NCBI RefSeq assembly: GCF_000466985.1
Contig: NZ_BATC01000026.1
Span: forward strand, 1-35,265
Direction: 5' to 3'
Origin: Brevundimonas abyssalis TAR-001
GTDB taxonomy: Bacteria; Pseudomonadota; Alphaproteobacteria; Caulobacterales; Caulobacteraceae
DNA length: 35,265 nt
Both the position numbers and the translations under genes were made by a program. How positions within the stretch are numbered: the first letter of the stretch is position 1; every line of letters starts with the position of its first letter. This document shows positions 1-8,591 of this stretch, one piece after another. Under the pieces are notes generated by a model that saw only the letters and a program-made list of their open reading frames with translations, was not told the DNA's origin and did no database searches.

Positions 1-1
1 A

Positions 2-523
2 GGCGCAGACCTCCCTATCGTCTCCGCCATGGAGGGGGTGGCCGCCGGCGCCAGTGTCGGTCTTGCGCTGCTGGGCGACCATGTGGTGGTCGGTCCATCT
101 ACACGCATCCTGTTTCCATTCATCAAACTGGGCCTCGTCCCGGATTGGGGTCTGCTGCGCTCGCTGCCTCAACGGATCGGGGTCGGCCGGGCGCGCCATC
201 TGGTCTTCGCAGGGGCCGCGATCGATGGTGCCGAGGCCGTAAACATCGGGCTCGCCGATGAACTCGTCGACGATGACGCCGTTATGACGGTGGCTCTCGA
301 ACGTGCGGAGGCGTTCGCTTCACTGCCGCGTGAGGCGACGGCAAGGATCAAGGCACGCTTTCGCGCCTTCGGCCGTCTCGACTTCGCCCAGGATCTCGAC
401 GCGGAGCGTGTGGATCAGGTGGCCTGCCTTACCCATGGGGAATTCGCGGAAGGACTTTCGGCCCAGCTTGGGCGGCGCGCACCGAGATTCATCGACGGAA
501 CGCCGGGAGACGCCACCGAGTGA
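2..523 (+). CDS. Enoyl-CoA hydratase/isomerase family protein, 5' end outside window
   Basis: The reading frame is open from base 2 to the stop at 521-523, so the start lies left of the window and about 173 C-terminal residues are visible. The segment GVAAGASVGLAL matches the second oxyanion-hole loop of the crotonase fold, and the following LGLVPDWGLLRSLPQRIG stretch is the usual continuation in enoyl-CoA hydratases. The family hydrates or isomerises 2-enoyl-CoA thioesters in beta-oxidation. The position that often carries a catalytic Glu reads LVPDWG here, so an isomerase or atypical hydratase is possible. The stop overlaps the GTG start of the ferredoxin, so the genes are translationally coupled and belong to the same catabolic operon. 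Confidence 0.88.
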   Translation, partial: GADLPIVSAMEGVAAGASVGLALLGDHVVVGPSTRILFPFIKLGLVPDWGLLRSLPQRIGVGRARHLVFAGAAIDGAEAVNIGLADELVDDDAVMTVALERAEAFASLPREATARIKARFRAFGRLDFAQDLDAERVDQVACLTHGEFAEGLSAQLGRRAPRFIDGTPGDATE

Positions 524-837
524 CCATCCTTCACGTTACTAATCGCGACGGCGATATCCGCGAAATCGACGCTCCCGACGGCCGATCCCTGATGGAGACG
601 TTGCGTAACGCCGGCTATGACGAGATCGAGGCCCTGTGTGGCGGAAGTTGCGCCTGCGCGACCTGCCACGTCTACGTCGACGGAGAGGTTGCCTCCCGCC
701 TCCAACCGATGTCGGAGGACGAGAATGATCTCCTGGACGCCGCCGAGGACCGCAACGAGCGATCTCGCCTATCCTGCCAAATCAAGCTTAGCGCCGGGCT
801 CAGCGGTTTGAAGATCACCATCGCTCCGGAGTCGTGA
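520..837 (+). CDS. [2Fe-2S] ferredoxin, adrenodoxin/putidaredoxin type
   Basis: This 105-residue protein has the Cys pattern of vertebrate-type ferredoxins, C-x5-C-x2-C (CGGSCACATC) followed by a fourth Cys in LSCQI about 38 residues later. The length is normal for the family. It would carry single electrons from the NAD(P)H-dependent reductase encoded next to it to a terminal oxygenase, typically a cytochrome P450. The start is GTG at 520, inside the preceding stop (GTGA), with GGGAG at 505-509 about 10 bases upstream; there is no nearby ATG. No oxygenase is visible in the window, so it is probably encoded to the left or elsewhere. Confidence 0.93.
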   Translation: MTILHVTNRDGDIREIDAPDGRSLMETLRNAGYDEIEALCGGSCACATCHVYVDGEVASRLQPMSEDENDLLDAAEDRNERSRLSCQIKLSAGLSGLKITIAPES

Positions 838-839
838 CC

Positions 840-2081
840 ATGTCCAAGTCCGACCATTTCGACGTTCTCATCATCGGGGCTGGCCATGCCGGTGCACAGA
901 CGGCCATCGCGCTGCGACAGCAGAAGTTCGAGGGCACGATCGGCATCGTCGGCGATGAGACCGAACATCCCTATGAGCGCCCACCGCTGAGCAAGGACTA
1001 CTTCCTCGGCGAGAAGACCTTTGATCGCCTCCTCATCCGGCCGGAGAGCTTCTGGCGTGAGCGAAAGGTCAGCCTGATGCTGGGACATCGGGCGGTCAGC
1101 CTCGATGCCGACGCGAGGACGATCTTCCTGCAGGACGGCGCCAAGATCGGATATGGGGACCTCGTCTGGGCAGCCGGCGGCCGTGCCCGACGACTTTCCT
1201 GCCCAGGGTTCGACCTAGGCGGCATCCACTACGTCCGCACGCGTGCTGACGTCGACGCCCTGCTCGAAGACGCCGAGGCCGCCACGCGAGTGGCTGTGAT
1301 CGGCGGCGGCTACATCGGGCTGGAGGCCGCTGCCAGCCTGAGCAAGCTCGGCAAGGCCGTCACGCTTTTCGAAACCGCCGACCGCCTTCTGGCGAGGGTG
1401 GCCGGCGCACCAATCTCGCACTTCTACGCCGACGCACACCGTCGTCGCGGCGTCGCCGTCCTGACGAGTATCAACATCGTGGAAGTCCTCGGCGAACAGG
1501 ACCGGGTCTTCGCCGTGCGCTCCGACCACCACACCTTCCCTTGCGATCTGGTGATCGTGGGTATTGGCATTATCCCCGAATCCGAAGTTCTCGCCAAGGG
1601 CGGAGCCAAGGTGGAGAACGGCGTCTGGGTCGACGCTCATGGCGCTACAAGCCTGCCGCACGTCTATGCGGCCGGTGACTGCGCCGCCGGCGAGAGCCAG
1701 TTCGCGGACGGGGCCAGGCTCCGCATTGAGTCGGTGCAGAATGCCAACGACACGGCCACGAGCGTTGCCTCCTCCATAATGGGCGCTCCTCGCCCGTACG
1801 CCGCGACGCCCTGGTTCTGGTCCAACCAATTCGATTTGAAACTTCAGACGGTGGGCCTTTGCACCGGCCACGATGAGGCGGTTGTCCGCGGCGATCCGGA
1901 GACAGAGTCGTTCTCGGTGATCTATCTCAAACAGGGTCGCGTAATCGCCCTGGACTGCGTCAATAACGTGAAGGACTACGTCCAGGGCCGTAAGCTGGTG
2001 GAGCTGGGGCTCTCTCCAGCGCTGTCCGCTATAGTGGATAGCGATATCCCGCTCAAAAATCTGCTTCCGCCAACTGCCTGA
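840..2081 (+). CDS. FAD-dependent ferredoxin reductase (putidaredoxin reductase-like)
   Basis: A protein of 413 residues with the layout of class I ferredoxin reductases: an N-terminal FAD-binding Rossmann motif (IIGAGHAG), a central NAD(P)-binding motif (VIGGGYIGLEAA) and the second FAD motif (VYAAGDCA). It passes electrons from NAD(P)H to the adjacent [2Fe-2S] ferredoxin. Two starts are possible: GTG at 834, overlapping the ferredoxin stop, and ATG at 840. GGAG at 828-831 stands 8 bases before the ATG but only 2 before the GTG, so ATG 840 is preferred. The ferredoxin/reductase pair implies an oxygenase, and in this beta-oxidation setting it probably makes the first hydroxylation of the substrate. 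Confidence 0.93.
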   Translation: MSKSDHFDVLIIGAGHAGAQTAIALRQQKFEGTIGIVGDETEHPYERPPLSKDYFLGEKTFDRLLIRPESFWRERKVSLMLGHRAVSLDADARTIFLQDGAKIGYGDLVWAAGGRARRLSCPGFDLGGIHYVRTRADVDALLEDAEAATRVAVIGGGYIGLEAAASLSKLGKAVTLFETADRLLARVAGAPISHFYADAHRRRGVAVLTSINIVEVLGEQDRVFAVRSDHHTFPCDLVIVGIGIIPESEVLAKGGAKVENGVWVDAHGATSLPHVYAAGDCAAGESQFADGARLRIESVQNANDTATSVASSIMGAPRPYAATPWFWSNQFDLKLQTVGLCTGHDEAVVRGDPETESFSVIYLKQGRVIALDCVNNVKDYVQGRKLVELGLSPALSAIVDSDIPLKNLLPPTA

Positions 2082-2261
2082 TCGCAGCCCTCAGCCTGTC
2101 GCGTGCTTCTCCGGTCTCACCCGCAGCCACGCCTCAATCCCGAGCCCAATAGGATTGATCCTCCCTCGTATTGGTGAACACCCACGCTAGCTGTTCGGCG
2201 CTGGGGAGGAGGGCTGGCGGCCCTGCCACGCCGGGCCAGCGCAGCCGGCTGCCGCGCCGGC

Positions 2262-2572
2262 TATCCGATCGCGCTCACAATGCGCGCCCGGTAACTTCCA
2301 GGCGGCGGCCGACCAAGTCTGGCTCGCCGACACGACCTGCATCCCGACCGGCGAAAGCTCGCTCTACCTCGCTCGATCCGGCAAGCCAATGAAGAGCTGC
2401 TTCCACACCCTAAGGATGAGCGCGCCCATCGCCGTCTAGGCCACCCGCGACCCAGCGTGCCTAAACTTGTTCGGATACATCGAGGACGTCTACAACCCCC
2501 TCACCTGCACTCGTCACTGGGCTCTATCAGCCTCGCCGAGACCGAACGCAGAGCGGCTTAACCCCGTCCACT
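2262..2572 (+). pseudogene. Remnant of an IS3-family transposase (OrfB, DDE integrase)
   Basis: Between the reductase gene and the regulators there is no intact gene, but from 2293 one frame reads NFQAAADQVWLADTTCIPTG then SSLYLA, close to the DQVW-(T/A)D-(I/T)-TYIPT core of IS3 OrfB. It continues as GKPMKSCFHTL, a TAG stop, ATRD, then LFGYIEDVYNP, matching the (K)SFFHTLK...ATR..A..DLF.YIE.FYN C-terminal block. About 130-150 codons between LYLA and GKPMKS are missing. A frameshift just upstream joins PIALTMRAR, resembling the PIAPNLL.R segment. This is a decayed, internally deleted transposase. The rest of the 2082-2615 gap shows nothing I recognise. Confidence 0.75.
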
Positions 2573-2615
2573 TTTGTGAGGAAAGATCACGAATGCTCAC
2601 CAAAGCACCGCAGGA

Positions 2616-3260
2616 TCAGCGCCGTCCGGTGGATTTTAAGGAGACGCTGAGCTGGGGGACGGACATGTTCAGACCTGAGGCGCCGATCATCAGTGCAAGA
2701 TCACCCAAGTCGGTGAGATCGACATCCCGGTAGTGCAATGTCCAATTAAGCGACGCGATGAGCATCCGTCGCGTCGTCTCCGGATCTGACCGCAGGATTC
2801 CCTCGTCACGCAACGCACCCAGAATTAAGAGCCAGCGTTCGCGGTATCGGTTGTTGATCTGCTTTAGCTCCCTCCTCGCTGCATCAGTCAGGCGGTCCCA
2901 CTCCCGCACTGACACCTTGTGCGCATAGCCATGGCGATGGAGCGCCTCAAGATGCCCCCGAATCAACGCCTGATACTGGCCGATTGCTGTGTTCTGGCCG
3001 AGCAGCGCACGTTCCGCCGTTTCATGACCGAGCTTCAGGCCCTCGCGGATTACCCACGCCAGCAACTCTTCCTTACTCTCAAAATGATAAAAGATGCTGC
3101 CAGATGTGATGCCCACCCGATCGGCGATGTCGCGAACCGTCGTGCGATCAAAGCCACGTTCATAGAAGCTTGCGGCGGCATGCTTGACGATGAGATCGCG
3201 CCGACTTTTCCGCTCTTGCCGCAAAGAAAGAGACGGCATTTCTGGGGATCGTTCAGTCAT
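2616..3260 (-). CDS. TetR-family transcriptional regulator
   Basis: A protein of about 214 residues with an N-terminal TetR DNA-binding domain: a basic lead (RQERKSRRDLIVKHAAASF), then TTVRDIADRVGITSGSIFYHFESKEELL, the classic helix-turn-helix ending in the YxHFxSKEEL motif. The C-terminal two thirds is the variable ligand-binding domain. TetR proteins in beta-oxidation clusters usually repress until an acyl-CoA binds. A TTG at 3266 is in frame, but ATG 3260 is the more likely start; neither has a clear ribosome site. The gene starts just after the LuxR-type gene stop, so the two regulators form one operon. The 14-bp palindrome at 4197-4210 is a candidate operator. Confidence 0.92.
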   Translation of the reverse strand: MTERSPEMPSLSLRQERKSRRDLIVKHAAASFYERGFDRTTVRDIADRVGITSGSIFYHFESKEELLAWVIREGLKLGHETAERALLGQNTAIGQYQALIRGHLEALHRHGYAHKVSVREWDRLTDAARRELKQINNRYRERWLLILGALRDEGILRSDPETTRRMLIASLNWTLHYRDVDLTDLGDLALMIGASGLNMSVPQLSVSLKSTGRR

Positions 3261-3270
3261 TGGCAACTGT

Positions 3271-4113
3271 TTACTGGAGGCCCGTGTAGGAAGCTGTGTT
3301 CTGCTTTGCCCACTGATTGAGATACCAAAGAAGAAGTTCGCGCTGGCTGCCGATTCCTAAGCGGCTATAGGCGCGCTTGCGGTACGTCATCGCGCTTTCC
3401 TCACCTATGCCAAGGTCCAGCGCGATGCCGAGTGAAGTCATACCGTAAAGGATGCGGGCACAGACTTCCGCCTCGCGCCGCGCCAACCGAGGCGTGCAAA
3501 TCGCGACGCAGGCTTCTATCGCCGGCAGAGAGGTCAATGCAGAGCTTGCGTCATGAGGCCCCATGCGCATCTCGGCATGTTTGGCGGCCATGGCGATGAT
3601 GTTGTCCGCCATTCGCTCAAGCGCCGACAGGTGATCGTCGGAGAAGGCGCCCCTCTTGTGTGTGTTGATGAGGCTGACGATCGTGGTCTGCTTCCGAGAT
3701 CGCGACGAGATCACCACCCGTTCACGCACCCCGTGGGGGCCATAAACCTTTTCACGCATCTCATCATGGGCGATCTCGCCAATCTCCATGTGCGCCAGCA
3801 CCGGCCGGCAGTCCGGATCAGAGGACCATAACGATGCCAAGGCTGGATCTACCCGCCAGTAGGCGTTGGACGAGTAGAGACAGGCCTGGTTTTTGGCGAC
3901 CGAACCTCCGCCGGTGCCGCTGCTGCCGATGACACGGCATGTGTCGTCCGCAACTGCATACATCGCGAAATGCTCCGCTGAGCACAGCGAAGCGATGAAC
4001 TGCATGAAGGCGGGATCGAAGGCCTCTTCACCGATCTGATCCACGACAGCGCCGAGGCCAAGCCGCGCCCTTGACCGCCCATAGATCGGACCATCTACCT
4101 GAGTGATCTGCAT
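3271..4113 (-). CDS. LuxR-type helix-turn-helix transcriptional regulator
   Basis: A 280-residue protein whose C-terminal about 60 residues form a GerE/LuxR DNA-binding domain (LARREAEVCARILYGMTSLGIALDLGI...RKRAYSRLGIGSQREL). The region before it (about residues 30-200) has no motif I can assign and could be a GAF-like or other sensory domain. It shows no obvious receiver domain, so it is not a classic response regulator. A strong ribosome site (GGGAGGAA) lies 6 bases before the ATG at 4113. It is followed by the TetR gene in the same operon and is divergent from the thiolase, with a perfect palindrome in the shared promoter region. It probably controls the catabolic genes; direction of control is unknown. 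Confidence 0.87.
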   Translation of the reverse strand: MQITQVDGPIYGRSRARLGLGAVVDQIGEEAFDPAFMQFIASLCSAEHFAMYAVADDTCRVIGSSGTGGGSVAKNQACLYSSNAYWRVDPALASLWSSDPDCRPVLAHMEIGEIAHDEMREKVYGPHGVRERVVISSRSRKQTTIVSLINTHKRGAFSDDHLSALERMADNIIAMAAKHAEMRMGPHDASSALTSLPAIEACVAICTPRLARREAEVCARILYGMTSLGIALDLGIGEESAMTYRKRAYSRLGIGSQRELLLWYLNQWAKQNTASYTGLQ

Positions 4114-4196
4114 CGCAAGTTCCTCCCGGTTCCGCCCCCTCGTCCTTCTGCGGGACGTTAGGCGCTGTATCGCTCTGGCTACCTCGCCATTATTAT

Positions 4197-4210
4197 ACCA
4201 AGCGCTTGGT
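4197..4210. promoter_or_regulatory. Perfect 14-bp palindrome, candidate TetR-type operator
   Basis: ACCAAGCGCTTGGT is perfectly symmetrical and lies in the AT-richer divergent region between the LuxR-type/TetR operon (start 4113) and the thiolase operon (start about 4343). Size, symmetry and place fit a TetR-family operator controlling both directions. Binding by the adjacent regulator is inference. I saw no second copy in the window. Confidence 0.6.
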
Positions 4211-4342
4211 TAGTAAATACCCGCACCCTTAGATCCGGCGACCGATGATCGGCAGCGTCTGTACCTCTTGCGGGGACAGCGCCGGTCGCACGCGGTGGCC
4301 TATCTATCTGGTTCATCGCCGCTTCAATCGGAAATGCGTTTT

Positions 4343-5551
4343 ATGACTCACGCCGCTTATATCTTTGATGCCGTCCGAACCCCCCGCGGCAAGGGCAAGG
4401 CGGACGGGGCCCTGCACGAGGTCAAGCCGGTCCGGTTGATTGCAGATCTTCTGAGCGCGCTTCAATCCCGCCACGACCTGGATACATCCAGGGTCAGCGA
4501 CGTCGTCCTCGGCTGCGGACAGGCGCTCGGCGAGCAGGGTGGCGCAATCGGCAAGGCGGCCGCATTGATGGCCGGGTGGGACGACAAGGTCGCCGGCTGC
4601 CAGGTCGACCGTTTCTGCGGCTCCGGGCTTGAGACGGTCAACATGGCTGCGGCCCGCATCATGAGTGGCATGGAAGACCTGATGGTCGCCGGCGGCGTCG
4701 AGTCGATGTCACGCATTCCGATGGGATCAGGCGGGGGCGCGCTTTTCTTTGACCCCGAGTTGGTGAGCAAGACCGGTTTCGTGTCCCAGGGCGTATCGGC
4801 CGACCTTATCGCCACGATTGGGGGCTACAGCCGCGAAGACGTCGACGCCTACGCCTTGACCTCCCAAACAAAGGCCGCGGAAGCCCAGGCCCGCGGAAAT
4901 TTCGACCGCAGCGTTGTGCCGGTCGTCGACGCCTTCGGCCAGACGATCCTGGCCCGCGATGAATTCATCAAGCCCGGAACGACCATGGAAGGTCTGGCTG
5001 CACTCAAGCCGTCCTTCGCCAAGATCGGCGAGATGGGGATGGACGCAGTCTGCCTCGCCAAATATCCCCGAGTTTCAGGCATAAATCACGTCCACACGGC
5101 CGGCAACTCCTCGGGGGTGGTCGATGGGGCCAGCGCCGTTTTGATCGGGTCGGAAGCCGTCGCTAAGGCGTTAGGGCTAACCCCTCGCGGCCGCATTGTC
5201 GGCATGGCCACGGTCAGCACCGAGCCCACAATCATGCTCACCGGTCCGGCGCCTGCCGTGACCAAGCTTCTCGCTCGCACAGGCCTGACGCTCGACGACA
5301 TCGATCTGTTTGAGGTGAATGAGGCATTCGCGTCTGTTGTCCTGCGGTTCCGCGACGACCTGTCAGTCCCCGAAGAGAAGATCAACGTGAACGGGGGCGC
5401 CATCGCCCTTGGACACCCAATCGGCGCCACCGGCGGCATGTTGGTCGGCACGCTCATGGACGAGCTGGAACGCCGACAGCTGCGGCGCGGCATCTGCGTA
5501 CTGTGCATCGGCGGCGGCATGGGCGTCGCCACTCTGATCGAACGCATCTAG
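4343..5551 (+). CDS. Acetyl-CoA C-acyltransferase (thiolase)
   Basis: About 402 residues, normal for thiolases. Visible catalytic features are the nucleophile Cys at about residue 92 in DRFCGSG, the VNEAFA block, [14 protein letters not shown] with the catalytic His at about 358, and the C-terminal Cys (about 388) in [10 protein letters not shown]. It cleaves 3-ketoacyl-CoA with CoA, the last step of a beta-oxidation turn. The open frame extends upstream to 4268, but homologues begin near [19 protein letters not shown], so ATG 4343 is chosen; the ribosome site is weak. The fusion gene starts 11 bases after the stop, giving a fadA-fadB-like operon. Confidence 0.94.
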   Translation: MTHAAYIFDAVRTPRGKGKADGALHEVKPVRLIADLLSALQSRHDLDTSRVSDVVLGCGQALGEQGGAIGKAAALMAGWDDKVAGCQVDRFCGSGLETVNMAAARIMSGMEDLMVAGGVESMSRIPMGSGGGALFFDPELVSKTGFVSQGVSADLIATIGGYSREDVDAYALTSQTKAAEAQARGNFDRSVVPVVDAFGQTILARDEFIKPGTTMEGLAALKPSFAKIGEMGMDAVCLAKYPRVSGINHVHTAGNSSGVVDGASAVLIGSEAVAKALGLTPRGRIVGMATVSTEPTIMLTGPAPAVTKLLARTGLTLDDIDLFEVNEAFASVVLRFRDDLSVPEEKINVNGGAIALGHPIGATGGMLVGTLMDELERRQLRRGICVLCIGGGMGVATLIERI

Positions 5552-5562
5552 GAAAAACCGCC

Positions 5563-8526
5563 ATGCAAAACGCCACCTACGAAGTCCGCCCTTCCGGCGT
5601 AGCCCTGGTCACGCTCGACATGGAGGGCTCTCCGGTCAACGTCATGAACGACGCCTTCACCGCCATGCTGGACGAGGTTATCGCCCGCCTGGAAGCTGAC
5701 CGCGATAGCGTCACCGGCGCCATTATCACTTCCGCCAAATCCACCTTCGTCGCCGGCGGCGATATCGCCAAGATCCTCGAACTGCGCGAACAGGGTGCCG
5801 AAGCCGGCTTCAATTTCGTCCAGGGTCTCAAAGCCCAGCTGCGCCGCATCGAGCGGCTCGGCAAGCCGGTCGTCGCGGCCCTGAATGGCAGCGCCTTGGG
5901 CGGCGGCCTCGAACTCGCCCTGGCCATGCACCACCGCATTGCGGTCGATGATCCCAAGAGCCAGTTCGGCTTTCCGGAAGTCGGCCTGGGCATCTTGCCC
6001 GCCGGCGGTGGCGTGGTTCGCTCGGTGCGCATGCTGGGCCTAATGAAGGCGCTTCCGCTCCTCACCGAGGGCCGACGCCTGAACCCGGGCCAAGCCCTCA
6101 AGGAGGGCCTGGTTGATGAGGTCGTCGCAGACCGCGACTCTATGATCGCCAATGCCGAAGTCTGGATCGCCGCGAACCCTGAATTCGTCCAGCCTTGGGA
6201 CCATAAAGGCTTCACTATCCCCGGGGGGGACATGTTCTCGGCGACGAACGCCGGCGCGATGGCAATGTTCCCGGCCATGATCTTCAAGAAGACCAAGGGT
6301 CTTCTGCCGGCCGCCGAACGCATCCTGCGCGTCGCCGCCGAGAGCTCCCAGACCGGATTTGATTCCGCATGCGACATCGAGAGCCGCGCCTTCGCGGATC
6401 TCCTGATGTCTCCCGCGTCTGAAAACCTCATCCGCACCATGTTCTTGCAGATGAACGAGATCGGCGCGGGCGCTAGCCGTCCAGGCTCTGCGGCCAAGCG
6501 CAAGATGACCTCGCTCGGCATCCTCGGAGCCGGGATGATGGGACGCGGCATCGCCTATTCCGCGGCTCTGGCCGGCCTCAAGGTCATCCTCAAGGATGTC
6601 ACCGCCGAGGCTGCCGAAAAGGGCAAGGCCTACACCCGCAAGCTGCTCGACAAAGACATCGAGCGCGGCAAGCGTACGTCCGGCGATGCGGACGCGATCC
6701 TTGAGCGGATCATCGCCACCGACCAGATGGATCAGCTGGCCGACTGCGACATCGTCATTGAAGCGGTGTTCGAGGATGTAAGCCTCAAGCACAGCATTGT
6801 GCGCGAGGTCGAAGTTGTCCTGCCCGAAACCTCCCTTGTCGCCACCAACACCTCGACCCTGCCGATCTCGATGTTGTCTGAAGCATCGAAGCGTCCCGAG
6901 AACTTCATCGGCCTACATTTCTTCTCGCCGGTCGACAGGATGCACATTGTCGAGATCATCTGCGGCGAAGCCACCAGCCCCGATACGCTCGCCAAGGCTT
7001 TCGACTTCGTCCAGCAGATCCGCAAGACGCCGATCATCGTCAATGACAGCCGAGGCTTCTTCACCTCACGCGTTTTCAGCGTCTACACCGACGAGGGCGA
7101 CCGCCTGCTGAAGGACGGCGTCAATCCGGTCTTGATCGAAAACCTTGCACGCCAGTCAGGGATGCCGGTCGGCCCCCTGGCGGTCCAGGACGAGGTCATG
7201 ATGGACATGCTGCTTCGGTCCTTCAAAACCAATCAGGATCTCGATGCGCAGCTTGGTGATAACTACGCCGACGTCTACGCCGTGTGCGGCGAGCTGTGTG
7301 ACTATATGTCGTCGCGGGGGCGCCCCGGCCGCAGCGCCGGCGCGGGCTTCTACGAGTATCCGCAGGATGGCGGAGCCAAATACCTCTGGGCCGGTCTGAA
7401 GAAAGCGTTCGGCGGCGACGTCGAACTGCCGCTGGATGACGTCCGCGACCGGCTGATGTTCCGGATGGTGATCGAGGCGGCACGGTGCCTGGATGAGGGC
7501 GTCATCAGCCACGTCCGTGACGGCAACGTCGGTTCGATCCTGGCCTTTGGCTTCCCCGTCCACACCGGTGGCGTCTACCAGTTCGTCCAGTCGTACGGCC
7601 TTGACGCGTTCCTCGCTCGCGCGGCCAGCCTGGCCGAGACCTACGGGCCGCGCTTCCTCCCCCCGGCAGACTTCGGCGCAACGCTTCAACGCGCGTCCGC
7701 CGCTCCCGCCAAGGCGCCTGAGGCGCCCGGAACAAGGACATATCTCATGGCCGGAACCATCCAAGCCGATCTCGACGATGGCGTTCTTCGCCTGACCATC
7801 TCCGATCCCGATCGGATGAACGCCATGACTCCGGCCCTGGCGGATGATCTGTGCGCCCGCCTCAGGTCACTGGATGAAGGCGTTCGCGTCGTCGTTCTGA
7901 GCGGAGCTGGCAAGGCCTTCTGCGCCGGTGCCAACCTGGCCGACGTCCTCGCTGATCCGACAGCCCGCTCCAACGGCGGCAGGATGCTGGAAGAGCATTA
8001 CAATCCGTTGATCCTTGCGATCCGCGACTTGCCGGTTCCGTTAATCACAGCGGTCCGCGGCGCGGCCGTCGGCGTCGGCGCTTCTCTCGCGTGCGCCGGC
8101 GACCTGATCATCGCCAGTGATACCGCCTTTTTCCTGCAGGCCTTCCGCAAGATCGGCCTCGCTCCAGACGGCGGTGCCCCCTTCTTCCTGACCCAGGCGA
8201 TTGGCCGGGTACGCGCGCTGGAGATGATGCTTCTGGCCGAAAAACTGCCGGCCAGCCGCGCGCTTGAATGGGGCCTGATCACCCGGGTCGTGGCTGACGA
8301 CGCGCTCGAGGATGTCGTCACTGCCTTGGCCCGCGATCTCGCCCAGGGCGCAACCTTCGCGATGGGCAAGGTTCGCCAGTTGGCCTGGGCGGCGACCCAT
8401 TCCTCTTTGGAGCAGGCGCTTGAACTCGAAGTCCAGACCCAGGCGGCGACCGCCGCCAGCGCCGATTTCGAGGAGGGCCTCGCCGCCTTCATGGCGAAGC
8501 GGCCGCCACAGTTTACCGGACGCTAA
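5563..8526 (+). CDS. Trifunctional beta-oxidation fusion: enoyl-CoA hydratase / 3-hydroxyacyl-CoA dehydrogenase / second enoyl-CoA hydratase
   Basis: A protein of 987 residues. Residues 1-200 are a crotonase domain (FVAGGDI near 62-68, GSALGGGLELAL at 109-120, FPEVGLGILP near 138). Residues about 315-700 are a 3-hydroxyacyl-CoA dehydrogenase with Rossmann motif LGAGMMG at 321-327 and catalytic His near 452 in LHFFSP. After an Ala/Pro-rich linker, residues about 729-987 are a second complete crotonase (FCAGANL, GAAVGVGASLA, FRKIGLAPDGG). FadB/FadJ-type proteins normally end after the second part. ATG 5563 follows AGGAAA near 5551-5556. An in-frame ATG at 7747 with an upstream AAGGA looks like the relic start of a once separate hydratase gene. 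It would hydrate and oxidise enoyl-CoA to 3-ketoacyl-CoA for the upstream thiolase. Confidence 0.92.
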   Translation: MQNATYEVRPSGVALVTLDMEGSPVNVMNDAFTAMLDEVIARLEADRDSVTGAIITSAKSTFVAGGDIAKILELREQGAEAGFNFVQGLKAQLRRIERLGKPVVAALNGSALGGGLELALAMHHRIAVDDPKSQFGFPEVGLGILPAGGGVVRSVRMLGLMKALPLLTEGRRLNPGQALKEGLVDEVVADRDSMIANAEVWIAANPEFVQPWDHKGFTIPGGDMFSATNAGAMAMFPAMIFKKTKGLLPAAERILRVAAESSQTGFDSACDIESRAFADLLMSPASENLIRTMFLQMNEIGAGASRPGSAAKRKMTSLGILGAGMMGRGIAYSAALAGLKVILKDVTAEAAEKGKAYTRKLLDKDIERGKRTSGDADAILERIIATDQMDQLADCDIVIEAVFEDVSLKHSIVREVEVVLPETSLVATNTSTLPISMLSEASKRPENFIGLHFFSPVDRMHIVEIICGEATSPDTLAKAFDFVQQIRKTPIIVNDSRGFFTSRVFSVYTDEGDRLLKDGVNPVLIENLARQSGMPVGPLAVQDEVMMDMLLRSFKTNQDLDAQLGDNYADVYAVCGELCDYMSSRGRPGRSAGAGFYEYPQDGGAKYLWAGLKKAFGGDVELPLDDVRDRLMFRMVIEAARCLDEGVISHVRDGNVGSILAFGFPVHTGGVYQFVQSYGLDAFLARAASLAETYGPRFLPPADFGATLQRASAAPAKAPEAPGTRTYLMAGTIQADLDDGVLRLTISDPDRMNAMTPALADDLCARLRSLDEGVRVVVLSGAGKAFCAGANLADVLADPTARSNGGRMLEEHYNPLILAIRDLPVPLITAVRGAAVGVGASLACAGDLIIASDTAFFLQAFRKIGLAPDGGAPFFLTQAIGRVRALEMMLLAEKLPASRALEWGLITRVVADDALEDVVTALARDLAQGATFAMGKVRQLAWAATHSSLEQALELEVQTQAATAASADFEEGLAAFMAKRPPQFTGR

Positions 8527-8591
8527 GCGGCGCCCCGGAGACGCCAAAAAGATGCCCGTCGAAAGGCGTTGACATAGAAGGAACTCCGCCG

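Noticed and set aside
2150..2161. AGGAT-TG-ATCCT inverted repeat after the reductase gene
   Set aside because: Only 5-bp arms, no T-run and no neighbouring promoter; common by chance.
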